DNA of 64,000 nucleotides from Xiphophorus maculatus (GCF_002775205.1 NC_036445.1:2934802-2998801); one strand, 5' to 3'. Positions 1 to 14,500 are shown, numbered from the stretch's first letter. Made by a program: numbers and translations. The notes: generated by a model not told the origin, from the sequence alone.

Positions 1-1450
1 ACAATTATCTCGTTTCTGCTAAGTTGTGCATGCTTATGTGAAAATTTGAAATAAAGTAAACATAAACATGCAGTTATTCTAAGTGTAGTGTAGGTGGTGC
101 ATTACTTTCATAAAGCTCATCCGCAGAGCGCCCATAAGTTGCTCTGCTTCCTGACTTCAGACTGTATAAAACACACTGGAGCAACACAAGCAGGTGCCAC
201 CGCTCCCCAAATCACCACTGACTGCAAGTAAGAACTGCAAAATTTAATTTATTCTGTAAAGAAGACTTTGGACCAGTGAGCAACAGTTTGAATTTTTCTA
301 TTTAGCCAAAGTAAGAAGCTTCTGACTTTGTGGTTGACAAGCTGCATAACACAGTTAAAGCCCCAGGTTTGGATGTGTGTGATGGTTTTTAAGCTCTGGC
401 TCCAGCTGCCATCTGCACCTTGTGAATCTCAACACACTACAATGGGCTTAGCCTCACAATCCTCTCAAGGCTGGAGTTATCCCTGTATACATTTTTTCTG
501 TAAAGCTTTTTCCTTCCACTTAGCTTTCCATTAATAGGCTCAGATACTGTCCGCTGTGGTAATGGTAAGGATGCTGTGGGACTTCGGCCCTTGTGACTCT
601 CAGCCCAACATTTGTTAATTTGGCTGCTTTTTCCATGATTTTGTATGTAATATGATCATTTATAACATTATATTTAAAAAATCCTCTTTTTTGATCTCTG
701 GGGTTTACATTAGTTAATTAAGATCAGAATTAAGAAAAATAAAATCTTCAAAAACATCACTAGTGTTTAATCTTGATCATATCCACACCTCCCGTTAGAA
801 GAAAGTTCATTGTTCTGTTTCACTTTTTGAATTGGATTGCTGGAATAAATAGACTTGTAAATGATCTACTAAGTTACAGAGATGAAGCCGTATGTAAATA
901 TATTTAGTTTGTCATGTGTTCAAATAACAGCAGTCGTGATGTTTGAAGGATGAAAGAGATTTGTGGATGGGAACAGTGTCTGTCCTTGTGAGATTTGTTT
1001 ATGTCCACCTGAGTTTGCAGGCTGCCTGTTTGTTCATCGTTTCATAATGAAGTGTTCATATTCTACAGAACATTTTGGTGTTCTGCGTGTTTAGATTGTA
1101 ATAACTCTCTTTGCTATCCTCCCATCTCTGTCCATCTCCGCATCCTCCCCATCGCCTCTTTGTTCCTGTTTTAAAACATCTCTCCATTTGTTGATGTGTG
1201 ATTTCGCCTCACCTGCAACTCCTCTGTTTGCTACACCCACTGTGTGTTTTTCTGCTTTGGTGCTGCCTCCTTCTTTTTGAGCTCTTTTTTTTCTCCTTTA
1301 AATATTATTGTTTTTCTTCTGCTTTATTTCTGTATTGCCTTACCACTGTCCTGTTGTGCTGCCTGCCTACTTTGTGTCTGTGGCACTTCCCCTTCCTTTG
1401 CTCCCTTCCCTTCTTTCCTTCTTTCCTCCTCCCTTCCGTTTCTCCACCAG
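1..1450 (+). other. grik5: Intron upstream of the last grik5 exon
   Basis: No coding exon is recognised here. The stretch ends in a long T/C-rich tract (about 1380-1445) and the acceptor ending CCACCAG at 1450, directly before the recognisable grik5 exon, so it is most simply the last intron of that gene. Open frames crossing this part run through the pyrimidine tract and are not believed. Confidence 0.7.
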
Positions 1451-2077
1451 GTGTCTGTTTGTCAAGAGATGATCACCGAGTTCAGAAACGCCGTCTCTTG
1501 TAAGAAGAGCTCTCGCATGCGCCGCAGACGACCCCTGGGCAGCTCGGCGGCCCTGCGTCACCCGACCCGCATCGCGCTCGGAGCCCCCCGGCCGCTGCGC
1601 CTGGTCCGGGAGATGCGGCTCAGCAACGGGAAGCTGTACAGCGGCGCCGGCCCCCTGACCGGTGGGGCGGGAGGGACAGGACTGCCCGATCTGGGCCCCG
1701 GGCCCCAAAGGATCCTAGATGATCCTCTCGGAGCAAACACCACCCCGCCTCCGCCGGCTCCCACGCCTGTGATGCTGCCCGCCCGCAGCTGCAGCCACGT
1801 GAGGATCTGCCAGGAGTGCAGAAGGATCCAGAGCCTGAGGTCCGGTAGCTGTTTGGGGTCAGCGTCCACAAGAATACCGCCCTCCTCTGCCCCGCTGCCG
1901 AGGCTACCTCCACCCCCACCTCCATCCTCATCCAACACAGACAGTGAGGGTGGAGGGGGGACCAGTCCGAGGCGGCAGCAGCGCCACAGCCCTCCGCCTC
2001 CGTCACCTCACCGCATCCCCGCTCCCCCACAGAGCAGCAACAACACGGACCTGCTGGGAGACCAAGAGGGAGTGTAG
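1451..2077 (+). CDS. grik5: Last coding exon of kainate receptor subunit GRIK5 (KA2 / GluK5)
   Basis: This exon encodes the 208-residue cytoplasmic C-terminus of a high-affinity kainate-type ionotropic glutamate receptor subunit. It starts in phase 0 after the acceptor at 1449-1450 and ends at TAG 2075-2077. The order of motifs matches mammalian GRIK5 as I know it: VSVCQEM, then an Arg cluster (RMRRRRP), then VREMRLSNGKLYS, then QRILDDP, then HVRICQECRRIQ, then a Pro/Ser-rich end. In mammalian KA2 the Arg cluster is an ER-retention signal that holds the subunit inside until it joins GluK1-3; the same role here is inferred. The fish tail has an extra poly-Pro and Ser stretch (about residues 155-195). 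All upstream exons (ligand-binding and pore domains) lie outside the window. Confidence 0.93.
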   Translation: MSVCQEMITEFRNAVSCKKSSRMRRRRPLGSSAALRHPTRIALGAPRPLRLVREMRLSNGKLYSGAGPLTGGAGGTGLPDLGPGPQRILDDPLGANTTPPPPAPTPVMLPARSCSHVRICQECRRIQSLRSGSCLGSASTRIPPSSAPLPRLPPPPPPSSSNTDSEGGGGTSPRRQQRHSPPPPSPHRIPAPPQSSNNTDLLGDQEGV

Positions 2078-2495
2078 GAGCGCTGGGTGGGTGAGAGACT
2101 CAGAGGAACGGGTGAGGAGGTGGAGGAACACAAACTGTAAGTTTCTCCAGTTCACCCTGAGGCGGACAGATACAGAACCGACTGTGATGGTCAAATATTA
2201 GGCTGCTGTTTATGGCTCTGAAGGAAAATTTTGGACAAATCTGAGAGGAGCTGCATTTTCCTGAAGGATGATTTTCTCTCCTCTCGCTTCTCCTTCAGAC
2301 TACGAAGTTCTGGGTTTCTTTTCCAGAGACTCTGCCGGAGGCTAACTCGCCCTTTTGGTAAAACTGAAGCCAAACTGGAGGCTTAAAAACGGCAACATAA
2401 AAAGACTTCCAGAGAATTATTTACTGTTTTTTTCTTTTGTTGTCTTTGTTTTGTTACCATTGTTCTAAGTGGGAATAAATACAGACTATGTGTAA
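2078..2495 (+). other. grik5: grik5 3' UTR with poly(A) signal
   Basis: The region follows the grik5 stop codon. A consensus AATAAA stands at 2474-2479, followed by a TG/T-rich stretch (2490-2510) as expected downstream of a cleavage site. The 3' UTR would be about 420 nt if this signal is used. Confidence 0.6.
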
Positions 2496-5400
2496 CATTT
2501 TGGTGGACTGTAACCTTCTAAGTGAATTGACAACGGCTAATTTTTCTAACATTTTTGTGTCCCTCCCTCAGCTCTGAAGCTGCTCTTTGGATGATGCTGT
2601 GAAAGTCTGATGAAACCATTTAAGGCGACACGCAGTGGCTAAAAGCTACATAGTTTACACACTCCTGTTAAAACTCTCGGTTTTTCAGAATATTAAAATT
2701 TAAACCACGATGAGTCGTTTCCAAACTTTCTCCATCCATAATGTGACATTTATCCCATGAAGTTTTACTGAAATGTAAACAAATCTCTTACAGAGAAAGT
2801 TATAAAAGATTAAATAGGTGACACTAACCTGGCTGCATCAACTGCACACTTATAATCTAATACTAATATTTAAGATGAGAACTCAAACTTGTTGCAAACT
2901 TTTTGCTCCCCCATTTGTCTTCTGTGGCTAAATTTCCTCAAATGGAGCTCAGGTTTTTGTCCACGTCAATTAAATTATTGACAATTTCTAATATTGGTAT
3001 GCCCTGACTCAAAATCTATAAGCTAAAGATGATGTGCAAAGTTCTGCGTTGGCCAGATGAGAATACAAAACTAAATCTGAGTCGTTTTGTAAGGTTACTG
3101 CAGAGGGCAGATTTGGAGAATCTTTCAGCATCTTTAGGTAAAGATGTGAGATGCTAATAGATTCCCACCAAAGAAAACTGGCTGCTGAACTTCAGTCAAA
3201 TGGTATCTCAAAACAATAGATTACCTTAGTGCAAACACTAATGCAACTTGATTATTGCACCTTTTTTTCCCCCAACCTAGCAGATCTGTTTGGTTTTCAG
3301 TTAATTTGAACAAGATGTATTGTATGTCACATTAAAGTTGGGGGGAGGATATTTGGAAATTATTCATCATTTTTAAATTTTTAAAATCTTAGAATTTAAC
3401 TAGGAGTGTGCACACTTTTTTTTAAAACCACTGTGCTGCAAACACTGGCACAGAAAAAAGTGTGCGTCTCCCTTTCTTTGCGGTGTGTGTGTAATTCGTG
3501 TGCGTCTTGTAAGTCTGTCCCTAACTGCTCTAAATGAACCATGTGTTCAACATCAAAACCCTTCTACAGATGTTAGATAATCAGACGGCTCCAAAAAGTG
3601 AAGAGAGAGCTTTGAAGTGTGAAATTAATCTCCCTCGTTATCCTGAGTAACATTCGCCAAACCTTTACTTTTTCTTGCCTTTGTTTTAACAGCGTAGCCG
3701 AGACGGACGAGGCGACGCAGGGAAACGGCGCAGAGAAATAAAAAGATGGAAAGAGCCGTGGAGTAAAACTGACACTCTTAAAATGAGAAATGTGTCCTTC
3801 AACTTCTTCCATCATTACGACTGTCCTGATCTATTAATTCTGGGCATCTTTTAAGGGCCTTGTTAACGTGCCAGCAGGCTGCAGCACTGCTTACTGTTCA
3901 ACACACTAACTTGGCCGTCCACAGTAGTAACTCCTGCCAGAGGGATGGGCTCAACTCAGGCGCGTCAATAGTGTTTCAAGCTTTTGATCGCCTAATTAGT
4001 CCCCTCTGTGGCGAAGGGACTCATTCAGGAAACTTGCTAATGATTTTGAACATATCTCTAAATATTAATTTGTGTTAGCGGTCTCAAACGTCAATAAAAG
4101 CAGTTTAAAATCTCTGCTAAATTTAATCATAACCCTGGTAAAGATGAGTCAAAAGCAATCAAATGAAATTAACATTTTATTGCAATAGGAAATCCCACTG
4201 ATTTAAAGAAAAAAAAATCCAACCTTTAATTTGAGTTCTGAGTAAGGGGGAAAACACCTGGGCTAAGAAAGAAATGTTTTAATGGCATACAATATGATGG
4301 ACCGGTTCTCGTTGGGATTAGGGGCCGCTACCGGGCTGAAATCTGCAAATACCTTTGACCCACGACCAAAATGGTTGAAACGGCCTATTTTAATAGTTCA
4401 AACACCAAATAAACCCTAATTATTATACAGTGGAAATCCTCTTAACTCTACCAGAGAAGCTAACATCCAGAGTCTTCCTCATCTCCGCTCTTGAAGGCGC
4501 CAAGGAAAGTAAACGGCATTCCTGGATTGGCTAATTAGCCAGCCAATAGCATGTCATGTAGCATTACACAAAGATATCCCCAATCTGTATCTCTTTCAAA
4601 TATTTTTAATATATGCTCTACAAAATGTATGATTAGGAACATTTTTCCACAAATAATTTGGATTCAGATTCCATAGAAAAAAATCACAAACAGGTGAATA
4701 GTGAACCACAGATAGGTGGTTAAAAGTAACTCGAGCCTTTCTTATAATAATAATAAATTAATACCCTTTTTTTTTAGCTGCCTCCAGGCTGTATGATGGT
4801 GCTAAGATTGATGTATTAGCCAACCAACTCTCCCAGGTGTTAGTGGTTAAAAGAGGGTTGGAGAAAATTTTAAAGGTTGGATTTTTTTTTATTTGTCAGT
4901 GTGCGATTGTGACTAAGTTAAAATGAGTAAAAACATCATGATAATCTTTCTGTTGTCTCCAGATGCCAGAACATTCCTGATCCAGCTGACTGTCCACAGG
5001 ACCCAGCTGGCTGCAGGTGTTTTGGGTTTTCTGTGTTAAAATCGAGCTTTCATGAATCTGTCTTTTTCATCCTGAAAGTCTGCAGCCTGCTGAGGAAACG
5101 CTTTCTTCGTCTCTTTGAGCTATCGGAGTGTGTTAGAGGGGCGACATCCAGCAGGGACAATGCTTTGTCTGCAGGAGCGTGTGTGTCAATGTCCCATCTC
5201 CATGAACGGGACGAAACATTTCCCAGCAGAACCTTGCACTATAATGAGGTGATCAATGTTATTTACTTTATCCATTTGACTTTAATGTTGTGGTTGATCT
5301 ATATATAGGCAGGGTCCTTAAAGGGAATGCACTGGTGGGTTTTTATCTTATTCTCCTTTCACTTAAATCACTACACATTGAAGGTCACTGCTAATGAGTT

Positions 5401-8400
5401 GTCAAGAACTTATTTCAACCTTATTTACACCAGATATCTGTAAAACTATATATATATATTTAAAGAGATATCAGTTTGTGTTTGTTTCTACTTAAGAAAC
5501 ACTCATACTAGAGTGATTTTGTTTTAAACTTAACTCAAAAGGATCTATTTTTAATACATGACTGTATTCAGTCACTTAAATGCTTTTTCTTTTCCAGCAG
5601 ATTTGTTCTGCTCCTGAAAGTTGTTCTCTTTAATATGTCATTACCTTCACTTTAGTAACATCTGCTAAAAGCTGCAGCTCACAGCTGTTTTAGGTTCCTC
5701 TTGTAGTTTTTGTGTGAAACATGAAGAAAAGTTTGAGCTGCTTAGTCATCTAAACTTTTTTTGCATTAAAATTGCAAATGGCTAAGCTCAGTTTTAGGTC
5801 AAATCTGTATGCGCCATAAACATTAACATAGATTTACATCGATTGTCGCCAAATGATGGAGGATCTGATGGAAATTAATGTCTAGATGATTAAAAGACCA
5901 AAGTTTGCGCCTGTTAACCTTAAAAATGGCAATTTCAGCATTTTTCTTTTTTCTTTCAGGTTCTCCAGATTTTATTTGCATTTAATTGCATTAATTCAAA
6001 ATTTAACAGACGTTTGTCAAAAACTTCACCAGAAAACCAGACATAAAACAGGTAAAAAAAAATCCTTCTTACTATATTTTCTATAATACTGATGCTACAG
6101 ATACACATACAAACATTATACTTACCAATAAAGTAATTTCTAATTAAAGAAGTCTAATTTCTTTGAGCATGGGTTATAATACACAATTCTTCATAATTTA
6201 TTGAGTTAATTTTGCTACATTTATGAGTTATGAGGCTGCAAGACAAAGATACAAGCAGAGACTTTCTAAAGAAGCAGTTGGACAAAGTTTTAATGTGACA
6301 CTAAGTAAAACAACAATACACAAATGTAAGTTTCATGATGAACTTACATAAATCATAATGTAAATATATGATTATGACATCTTCAGTCTTGTTCCTGTAG
6401 CAAAGATATACATTTTTCAGCCAACAGTCAATTTTTATCAAAAGAAAATATTGAAAGATTAGTTTTTTCCTGCTATTAAACTTTACATGTGGTGCGCTTA
6501 GAGGTGAAGCAGCATACTTCATTGTAGGTGCAAAAAGGATCGTGTCCTGGAAAATGTTTGCAAAATACTGCTGGCTTTTGAAAGGACGACCTCAAGTCTG
6601 TAGGAGACGGTTTCTTTCTTGTTGTTGATTCATCCACTGACCTAAGGCAAGTGAGGTCTGCAGAGTGTTTGATGTTATTCTGGATCATTTCTGATGTCTC
6701 ATTGATGTGTTCTTGGAGTAATCTTGGTTGACCTATCACTCTTAGAAAGGTTAACTGCTGTTCAATGTTTTCTCCATTTTAAAAAGAGGCTCTCAACTTT
6801 AGTTCGCAGGAGTCTCAAATTCTTAGAAACTGATTTTTGACCACTGATGTCGGTGACTTTGTTTTCGTTTCTTTAAACCGAGGCATAAAGTCTTGCTTTT
6901 TAAAACCTTTTAGCCTGCTTCATTTTTGACAGATTCTATTTAAAACCTAGGTGTGCCTTATGACGCAGTACTCAGCTGTCTAAAAATGTGGATAACTCAT
7001 GATTTAACAAGGTGGGCAATTATTTTTTCACACAAGGCCGGCTTGGTTGGAATAGACTTTTTTCTCTTCATAAATTAAATCATTACTTGACAACTGATGG
7101 GGTCTTTTTAAATTTCTGATCTTAAGATTTGTTTGCTAATCTTATGCAGGTAAAAAAAAAAAAACAGAAAAAAATCTGGGGGACAAATCCGTTTTCGAGC
7201 CGACATGAATTAAAACGTACTTCTTCTATGTTAAACCACCTCTGTTGCTCCGGATATTTTTTCTCTAATTAAGCGTAAATTTAAAATTAACCTCATGTAC
7301 TTAATCACAAATAAATAACACCCTGATAAACATGTAACCTCTTGTCACTTCCGTTTTACGACCCTCTATTTTTAGTGTCCTCTAAAGCGGATGATCTAAC
7401 GGTTATGAAACCTGCTACCTGTTCCTTCCTTCCTGTGACTCACCGTTTAAATGCTCGTATGAAGTCCTGTAAAGTCAAACTACTTCTAAAAGTCTTTGTT
7501 TGTGTTCAACCAACAATGATGCAACATTGTAATGGAGACTAAAGTATTTTCCGGTCCTCCTGCTGTTCTCTCTGTGGGGTTTTCAATTATTTTAAGGGCC
7601 TGGAATATAGAGAACACTTCACCCTCAGTTCTAGGAGGCAGCTGTTTCGCCGCTTTGCTCGGAAACATCAATATGCAGGATATGGACAGGTGAAGAGCCC
7701 AGAGAGAGATCAAGCCTTTGTTTCAACATTCCTGAAACAAAGGAGATGTGAAGCAGTTAGCTGTTCAAACAGCGAAAGCCTTCAGGCTTTTCACGACTCC
7801 CGAGGCTGTTGAAGGTGATAGTTGTACGTCTGTGTTTACACTGAATCTCTAAAAGCGAGAAACAGAGGTTGAGATGATCTGCCAGAACCACCAGTCCACC
7901 CTTTAGGAATCCTCCTGAAAAATGCAGCATTGCAAATTATTCATTTTGCTGATTCGCTGACACCTTTGTGCTGCAGATAACGAGTGATAACATTGTTTGC
8001 TCACGTTACGCCGTTTCTCTGAATGATCGGTGTCAGCAGAAGCGGGCCGGCTTCGATGTTTCTCTCTTTATCTGTGTTTACTTCTGCTTTTGTGTCCTGA
8101 ATGCTGACAAGGCAGCCTGAGCTAAAGCGCTTCCTCAAGTCGCCTCAGTGAACACGCACAAACAAAAACTCTTTCATCCACGGTGTCTGTATCTCACCTC
8201 GCTTTGTTGTCTGAATTGTAAAACCGCACTGGTTGTTCCTCATGTTTGCAACTTCATTCGTAGATTTACTTTAATGTCTGTTTTCAACAAACTATAGAAC
8301 CATTCAGCTGGTTACTGACAGCTTTAAATCATCAGCTGGCAGTATTTTAGAGCGGCGGTGTAAGGGGGGAAAAGGTTGCTGGTATGGATCCCAAAGGGAA

Positions 8401-11400
8401 GGGAGGGATTACAAAATGAACAAAAAGAGGCGATTACTCCACTGAACAAACAAACAAAAAAAAATCATATTTGTTTACTTTTATGTTCTTTTTCTTTAGT
8501 AGTTTTTTCATATTTCTATACTAGTGCTAAATGGATTATTAAAAGTGATAAATATTCTGATTAAATTGTTATTATTCCTATTGAAAAACTTGAGGCTCTG
8601 CTGTGTGATTGTGGATGACGGGTTGAAGAGGGAAGATGTTTGACTGTCATGATGTTCTTCAGAGAGGATTGCCCTGTTGTTCAAATCTATAAAAGAAACA
8701 CAGAGTTCTTTAATTAAAAAAATATTAAAGCAGTCCAGCTGTCATGTCTTTGCTTTTCAGCTGGAAAATTAATTTCTGTAGATTGCTCATAAAAGTAATC
8801 AGAAAAGATTGTTTACATTACCACCAGGCAGGTGTAATCAAAACAAACAGAAAAGCATACGACGCCCTGATTAGCAGGACATTATTCTTATCACCAATTG
8901 AGCAGAACTATCAGAAAACCTATCAGAGGTTTTCTTTGCCAAGGTTGAGCAACTTTGCAATAAATACGCAGAACAGTCAGACATTAGATGTGCAAATTTC
9001 ATACAGTCATGAAAGCGACAGACAGACTGCAACCACAGTAAGAGTCTGATTTTGTTTTTTTTTTTGGAAGCTCTAAACAGAAAAAAAGTCTCACCTCTGA
9101 TTAGCTAGTTTGTTGGCTGCTGTCCAGTGTGTTTGAGGCTTAAAGATTGTGACACAACTTGCGATTTTACCTCAAAAAGCATGCAGGGAGTTTATGAAAG
9201 TAAATCAGACACACAAACTGCTTCTGACGAAACATTAACCTTTTTTCTTATTTCAATTTCCCTGCCAATTTATTATACAAGGTTACGAGCTTGCTGTGTA
9301 AGTACATAAATATTTAGATAAAATCTGGGCCTATTGAGAAACACAAAGTTAATTAAATATGTTTTCTGTGTACATAATTGCATATAAATGTGTCCCAGTC
9401 TAGTCAGTCTTTGCACATGTACAGCACACAAAACACTGGAGTCTAATTAAGTGTAATGAGGAAAAAGACAAGTACTTAGCATTTTGTGACTCAAAGTGGT
9501 CACTGCAGAAGCTCCCATCTTTTCCAGTTAGCAGGACATGAATCTTTAATTTAACTAAATTAGAGACAAAACCTTCCTCTGCTTTTAGAACATGGCTGCA
9601 TTATCCAAAATATACTAAGCAGTTGCCACCTATCTTCATCCACTCTTGGTAAAATCTGCTGAACAAACTACATCACGTTTTGCACCTGTCTCATATTTAT
9701 ACAAACATCTATTTATGTAGTTATTTTTTAAACCAAACAGTACAAGCTGTGTTTTCTAGCCTTTCACAAGCTGTGTGACAAACTGAGATGAAACACCGAA
9801 AATCACTTTTGATTCAATAAAGACTAACAGGTTTTAATCATTTCTATTTTTCTTAGAGCATACATTTATTTTTATATTTCCACAAAAACATTTTTGCATT
9901 TGATCTATTTTCAAAGTGTTATAAAGCAGACTTGATGCAGGATTTGGAATAAAAGGTAACATTTAATAAGTGGTGAAACATTAACAAATTATCAAATGTG
10001 ACAAACGGTATAAGATTGGAATCCTAATGAATCCTGTTTTGATGGTTTTGATGAGAAAATGTTTATTTTAGTGATTAGAGACTTGAATTTGTCTCTCAAA
10101 TTCTTAAAACTTGACTTTGACTTGGAAAAAATTACTTACACAAATGAAAACCATGCAATATTTTTCTTCCACTTCGCGCTTCAGTGTGAACTACTTTGTG
10201 CTGGTCTGATACATAAAATCCCAATTAAATAAATTTATATGCTTCTTGGGGGTTTTTTTTAGCAGGAACAGAGAAACTGGTCAAATTTTCTGGGAAGATG
10301 GATGGAGTGAAACAGAGGGCATTCCTGTGGAAAGACTAAAAAAAGGCCTGACTGAGAAGGACGAATGTTCACCTTTTAATTTCCAGTTCAGCAATCCTAA
10401 GAGTACAACCAGACCTACAAGAGCTTAAAGTCATTTTCACCTGAGTCAAAGTCTGAATCTGTGGAAAGACTTTAAAATTGCTTTTATTCCCCTATCTTAG
10501 TAAGCCTGACGTATTTTCTTAAAAAAAAAAGAAAAAAGAATGGGCAACATTTTAACTTCTTAATTTACAAAGCTGGTAGATGCACCAAAAGATCAGCAGC
10601 TTCGACTGCAGAGAGGATTTGACAAAATATTGACTCAGACAGGCTGAGTACAAAAACACATCACTGTTCAGTTTTTCCTTGTCTTTCAGACGATGCTGCA
10701 CTATAATGTGCTGGACTATCACATAACATCTAAGTAAACATTGTAAAATATTTTTTATTTTAACGTAAAAAAGATCAAGTGGTGTGAATACTTTTCCAAA
10801 GTAAAGTCCTGCCTAGATTAATAAACAAAATCATTATTACAGCAAACAAAAAGGGATAAACCAATGGATGAAAGAATAAAACCCTGGAGCTATAAGGACA
10901 GAGAAATAAACTGAGAAAAGTAAATGTGACGAGAGAAAAGGCAAGCAGCTACACACCTTACAGAATAAAACATTAATAAAAAGTACAATATAGTTCACTG
11001 CTCTCCAGTTAAACAGTCTGGGGAGAAAGTTGTTGTATTTACCCAAAACATTTCATAACTATTCCAAATGTTTTTGGCCTTTTCAGATTCCAACCTATAA
11101 CTCGGTGTGTTTTTGGGATAATATGGCAAACAATGTGAAGCTGAAGTATCTCAAAATTGTGTTTTGTAGTCTTGAAGAAACTCCAGTTCATTTCAAACTT
11201 GAATTTCTCTGCAAAACAAAACCACAGTCAATGTGTAAAAGGACTGAAAGAGTCTTTTTCAACTAGCATAATGAAAATAACATAAAATTAAAGCTTAATA
11301 GTCATTCTCATAAGCTCTTTTTGTCTATAATCTAAAATGAAAATAAAGCTTAGAACAGAGGACAGTTAAATGGATAAAAACAAACTTTGTACCCAGGTTT

Positions 11401-12660
11401 TGACAGCGTAGTGCCGACATAGCAGTCTCACAACCACAAAAATGACGCCTTCAGGAAATGCCTCTCAGAAACCACAGAAATCGTAGGCAGCAACACCCAT
11501 AAACATGATTGTAACATCAAACAATCATGGGCATGTGTTACTTTTGCAGTCAGGGTAAAATTCATCAAGGATGGTGCAGACCAGTGCACACGATCTAGGA
11601 GAAATCAATGCCAGCAGAGAGTTTTCCAAAGACCTGCAATCACTGTCTCTTTTTCTAGGTTGCAGCAGGGAATGCACAGAAGAAGCTATAGAAATCCTAC
11701 TATACTGAACCATACTGTTAAAGCTGAATAATTTCTACTCACATTTCCAATAATGATGCGTTTGTTTCCTTTTTTCAAAAATGAAACATGTAGTATGGAA
11801 ACAAACTTGTCTCAAAGCGAACCCAAAGCTTAAAGAACATCTTGTAAATATCACACTAGTTCTGCTGAAACTATAAACCTTTCCACCTAAATTCCCCTGT
11901 AGGTGTGTTTGAGAGACATTCAATTAAATCATCCCTGCACTTTACACTCATACAGACATTCATATGTAAACAGCTATACATACAGTATGTGTGCTATGCT
12001 TTCTGGGTCTTTATTTGTTAAAATAATATTGAAAAGCATGAGCCATTCCTTCTACTTTCTATTTATGCAGTAATATATGTTGGTTTTTAAGACTACCATA
12101 CCTGGCCCCAAAACACCCGATGTGCCACCTGAATAAAACTGAGCAAATAACCTTTCAACTGGATAGTTCCTGCGTAGGCAACTGTCTTTCAGCTTGCAAC
12201 AAGTTGCTTAGCTCCAGCTGATGCCTTGACATCCTTGCCAGCAATAAAATATTTTATGGATTCATCTTGCTCTGCCAACACGGACTGAAGGGCTTCGTTC
12301 GCTTCCTCTGCCGTCATTCCAAACTACAACCCTACGGTGCAATTCTACAACGGCACAGAAAATCAACATCATTGTTAATATCTCCTTTTTTTACTGATTC
12401 GCAAATTAGAAATTCAGCCGAAGACACCAAACTCACCGGGAGAAATCCCAGACAAGCACTGAAGGGAGATAAGAATTGAGTGGAATTGGTTATGAAGGCA
12501 GTGATGAGGATAGTATAACTAAGAGACTCGACCTGAAGGGATTGGGACTGAACAGATGTGTAGCCATAAGAAAACCATGAATCAGTGAGGTTAACCAGAT
12601 AAAGGAGCTTAAATTTGTAAAGGAGCATTTAGATTTGACTGAGTCACATAAGAAGGTCAT
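2496..12660. other. Gene-free intergenic DNA
   Basis: No exon, RNA gene or complete mobile element could be supported on either strand. The DNA is AT-rich with homopolymer runs, and all open frames are short (under about 105 codons) with no recognisable domain. Regulatory elements for grik5 or the receptor cluster could lie here but cannot be recognised from one sequence. Confidence 0.5.
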
Positions 12661-13070
12661 GTGATCTGATGCATTCAAATTTACCTTCTTCCAGAGTGAT
12701 GGGCCCATTGGGGCAAGAAGAGAGGCAGATGAAGTGACGCACCCATCATGTCTGGTGTGTAATGTAGCAAACTGAGGGGCAGCACTACGATCTGGAGTTG
12801 TTGGAGCTGGTCAGGTTTAGATTCACCAACATTATGAGGTCTGATTACTACCAGAATGTACTGGGTGACAATAGATTGTTTCTTCCCTGATGATGTTCTA
12901 GGATGACAATGCCAAGAATGAGACATCATGGATACACACGGATCGGCCACCAGAGAGTTCAGACATTAACCCCATCGAGAATCTTTGGAATGGTCTGGAG
13001 AATCGTTTCCATCCATTGATGACTCTCACCTCATCAGTGCAAGATGTCTGTGAAAAATAAACACAACACT
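12660..13070 (+). mobile_element. Decayed Tc1/mariner-type transposase fragment
   Basis: On the + strand, translation in broken frames gives the usual order of a fish Tc1-like transposase C-terminal half: a LLPECTG-like segment near 12850, DDNAK at about 12903-12917 (the second catalytic Asp region) and DINPIENLW at about 12961-12990 (the stretch before the third catalytic acid). Several stop codons and frame changes separate them, so no protein is made. Terminal inverted repeats were not found. The element is old and family assignment is at the superfamily level only. Confidence 0.6.
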
Positions 13071-14500
13071 GAATGGAAAGAAACCTCGTGATTTTCATAA
13101 AATCAGTTATAATCTGCATGTGACTAATTAATGAAACGGAAAAACCTTCAGGAAACTGAACTGGCACAGAAGATAAAAGTCATTTACGGACTGAAAAATT
13201 TCACATTCCTCTCTAGATTTGACTTGACAAAACCTCGTTGTCATAGTGAAACTAGATGCATTCTCTCAATCTAAAAATGTGCACAAACATTGAGTAGTAA
13301 TACTCAGTAATAACAGTCATTATCTGGCAGTAAATAACCTCAGTGCAACAGCGACCTCAGGTGACCAAATGATGATAATGCTGATGCTCTGTTCACGTCT
13401 ACATCGCTAGTTTAACAAAGTAAAAATGTGAAAACCATTCACATGAATACCCATGAAGACTTACTCGTGTTCATGACAGGTGTTATGTCACGTTTATGAT
13501 GGTGTCATGACTGTCTTATTCACAACCCGTCAAAGTGTCACCGAAGTTTCTTCCAGTTGACCACAGAGCCTCTACTAGAACGTTGATTGAACAGACAGAT
13601 TAATGTTTGCTGGTTAATCATTCAGTATTGTCTTAACTGAAAAAAGGCTGTATTTTAAATGTCTTTCTTGCATGAAGGTTAATTATTACTGTGACTAGAA
13701 ATGCATCATTGATGATTAATTGCTAAACTCCAACATCATGATTACACCTGTTTGTGGAAAGCATTACCCACGCTGAGGTTTGGAAAGCAAAGTGTAGCAG
13801 ATTTTTACCTGATAATAAATTTCCATTTGACTTGAAAAGATTTGCAACCTGGCAAACTCAGAGTAGGATGTTTTGCACAGCAGCAAAACAATGTGCTTTA
13901 AAAAAAAAAGATTAAGAGTATATCTGCTCAGGCTTTGTTGTAAAATGTTTATAACTTTTGAAATGTTTTCTTTTTAAGTAAATATTTCTAAGTCACATAA
14001 AGGCAAACAGATATCCAGATGTGGTGAAGCTTCATGTGATCACTTGGTATGTGACTTCTACACCCACTAATGTTCTGTTATCTCGCCTTCATCAGGGTGG
14101 TGCTTCCTCGTCTCTCGATTTCTCAATTACAGGAGCTCATTTCCTTTAGTTTTCTAAAAGGCGGAAACGGCAAATATCCCACATGTCTGTGCTGTTTGCA
14201 ACAAGATCAGTATGACTGCAAAGGGAAAAAAAGTCAACTGTTCAACCAGTCAGTAAAACATCTAAAAATATGACCATAATGATTTTCTGCAGTTATTTAG
14301 TGTTTTGATTTAATCTTTGGTTAAAAACAATCAGTTCTGCAGCTCATTGGAAGTAGAGACAGAATTAGCTCCAAGGCCAATAGCATGAAAATTAATAAGA
14401 TTACATTAACAATAGGTTTCTAATAATGATTTTTCAATAAATTAGTTTTGCTCATTCTCTGGTGCTACAATGCTTCACAGATAATTCATGAAGCGCTTTT
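13071..14500. other. Gene-free intergenic DNA
   Basis: No coding exon, RNA gene or recognisable repeat was seen. The sequence is AT-rich with scattered short open frames only. Confidence 0.45.

Noticed and set aside
1244-1450. Open frame upstream of the grik5 exon in the same phase
   Set aside because: It is the polypyrimidine tract and intron end. The GRIK5 similarity starts exactly at the acceptor at 1451.
1367-2030. Three - strand open frames opposite the grik5 exon
   Set aside because: They are shadows of the GC-rich, Pro-rich coding exon, with no domain of their own.
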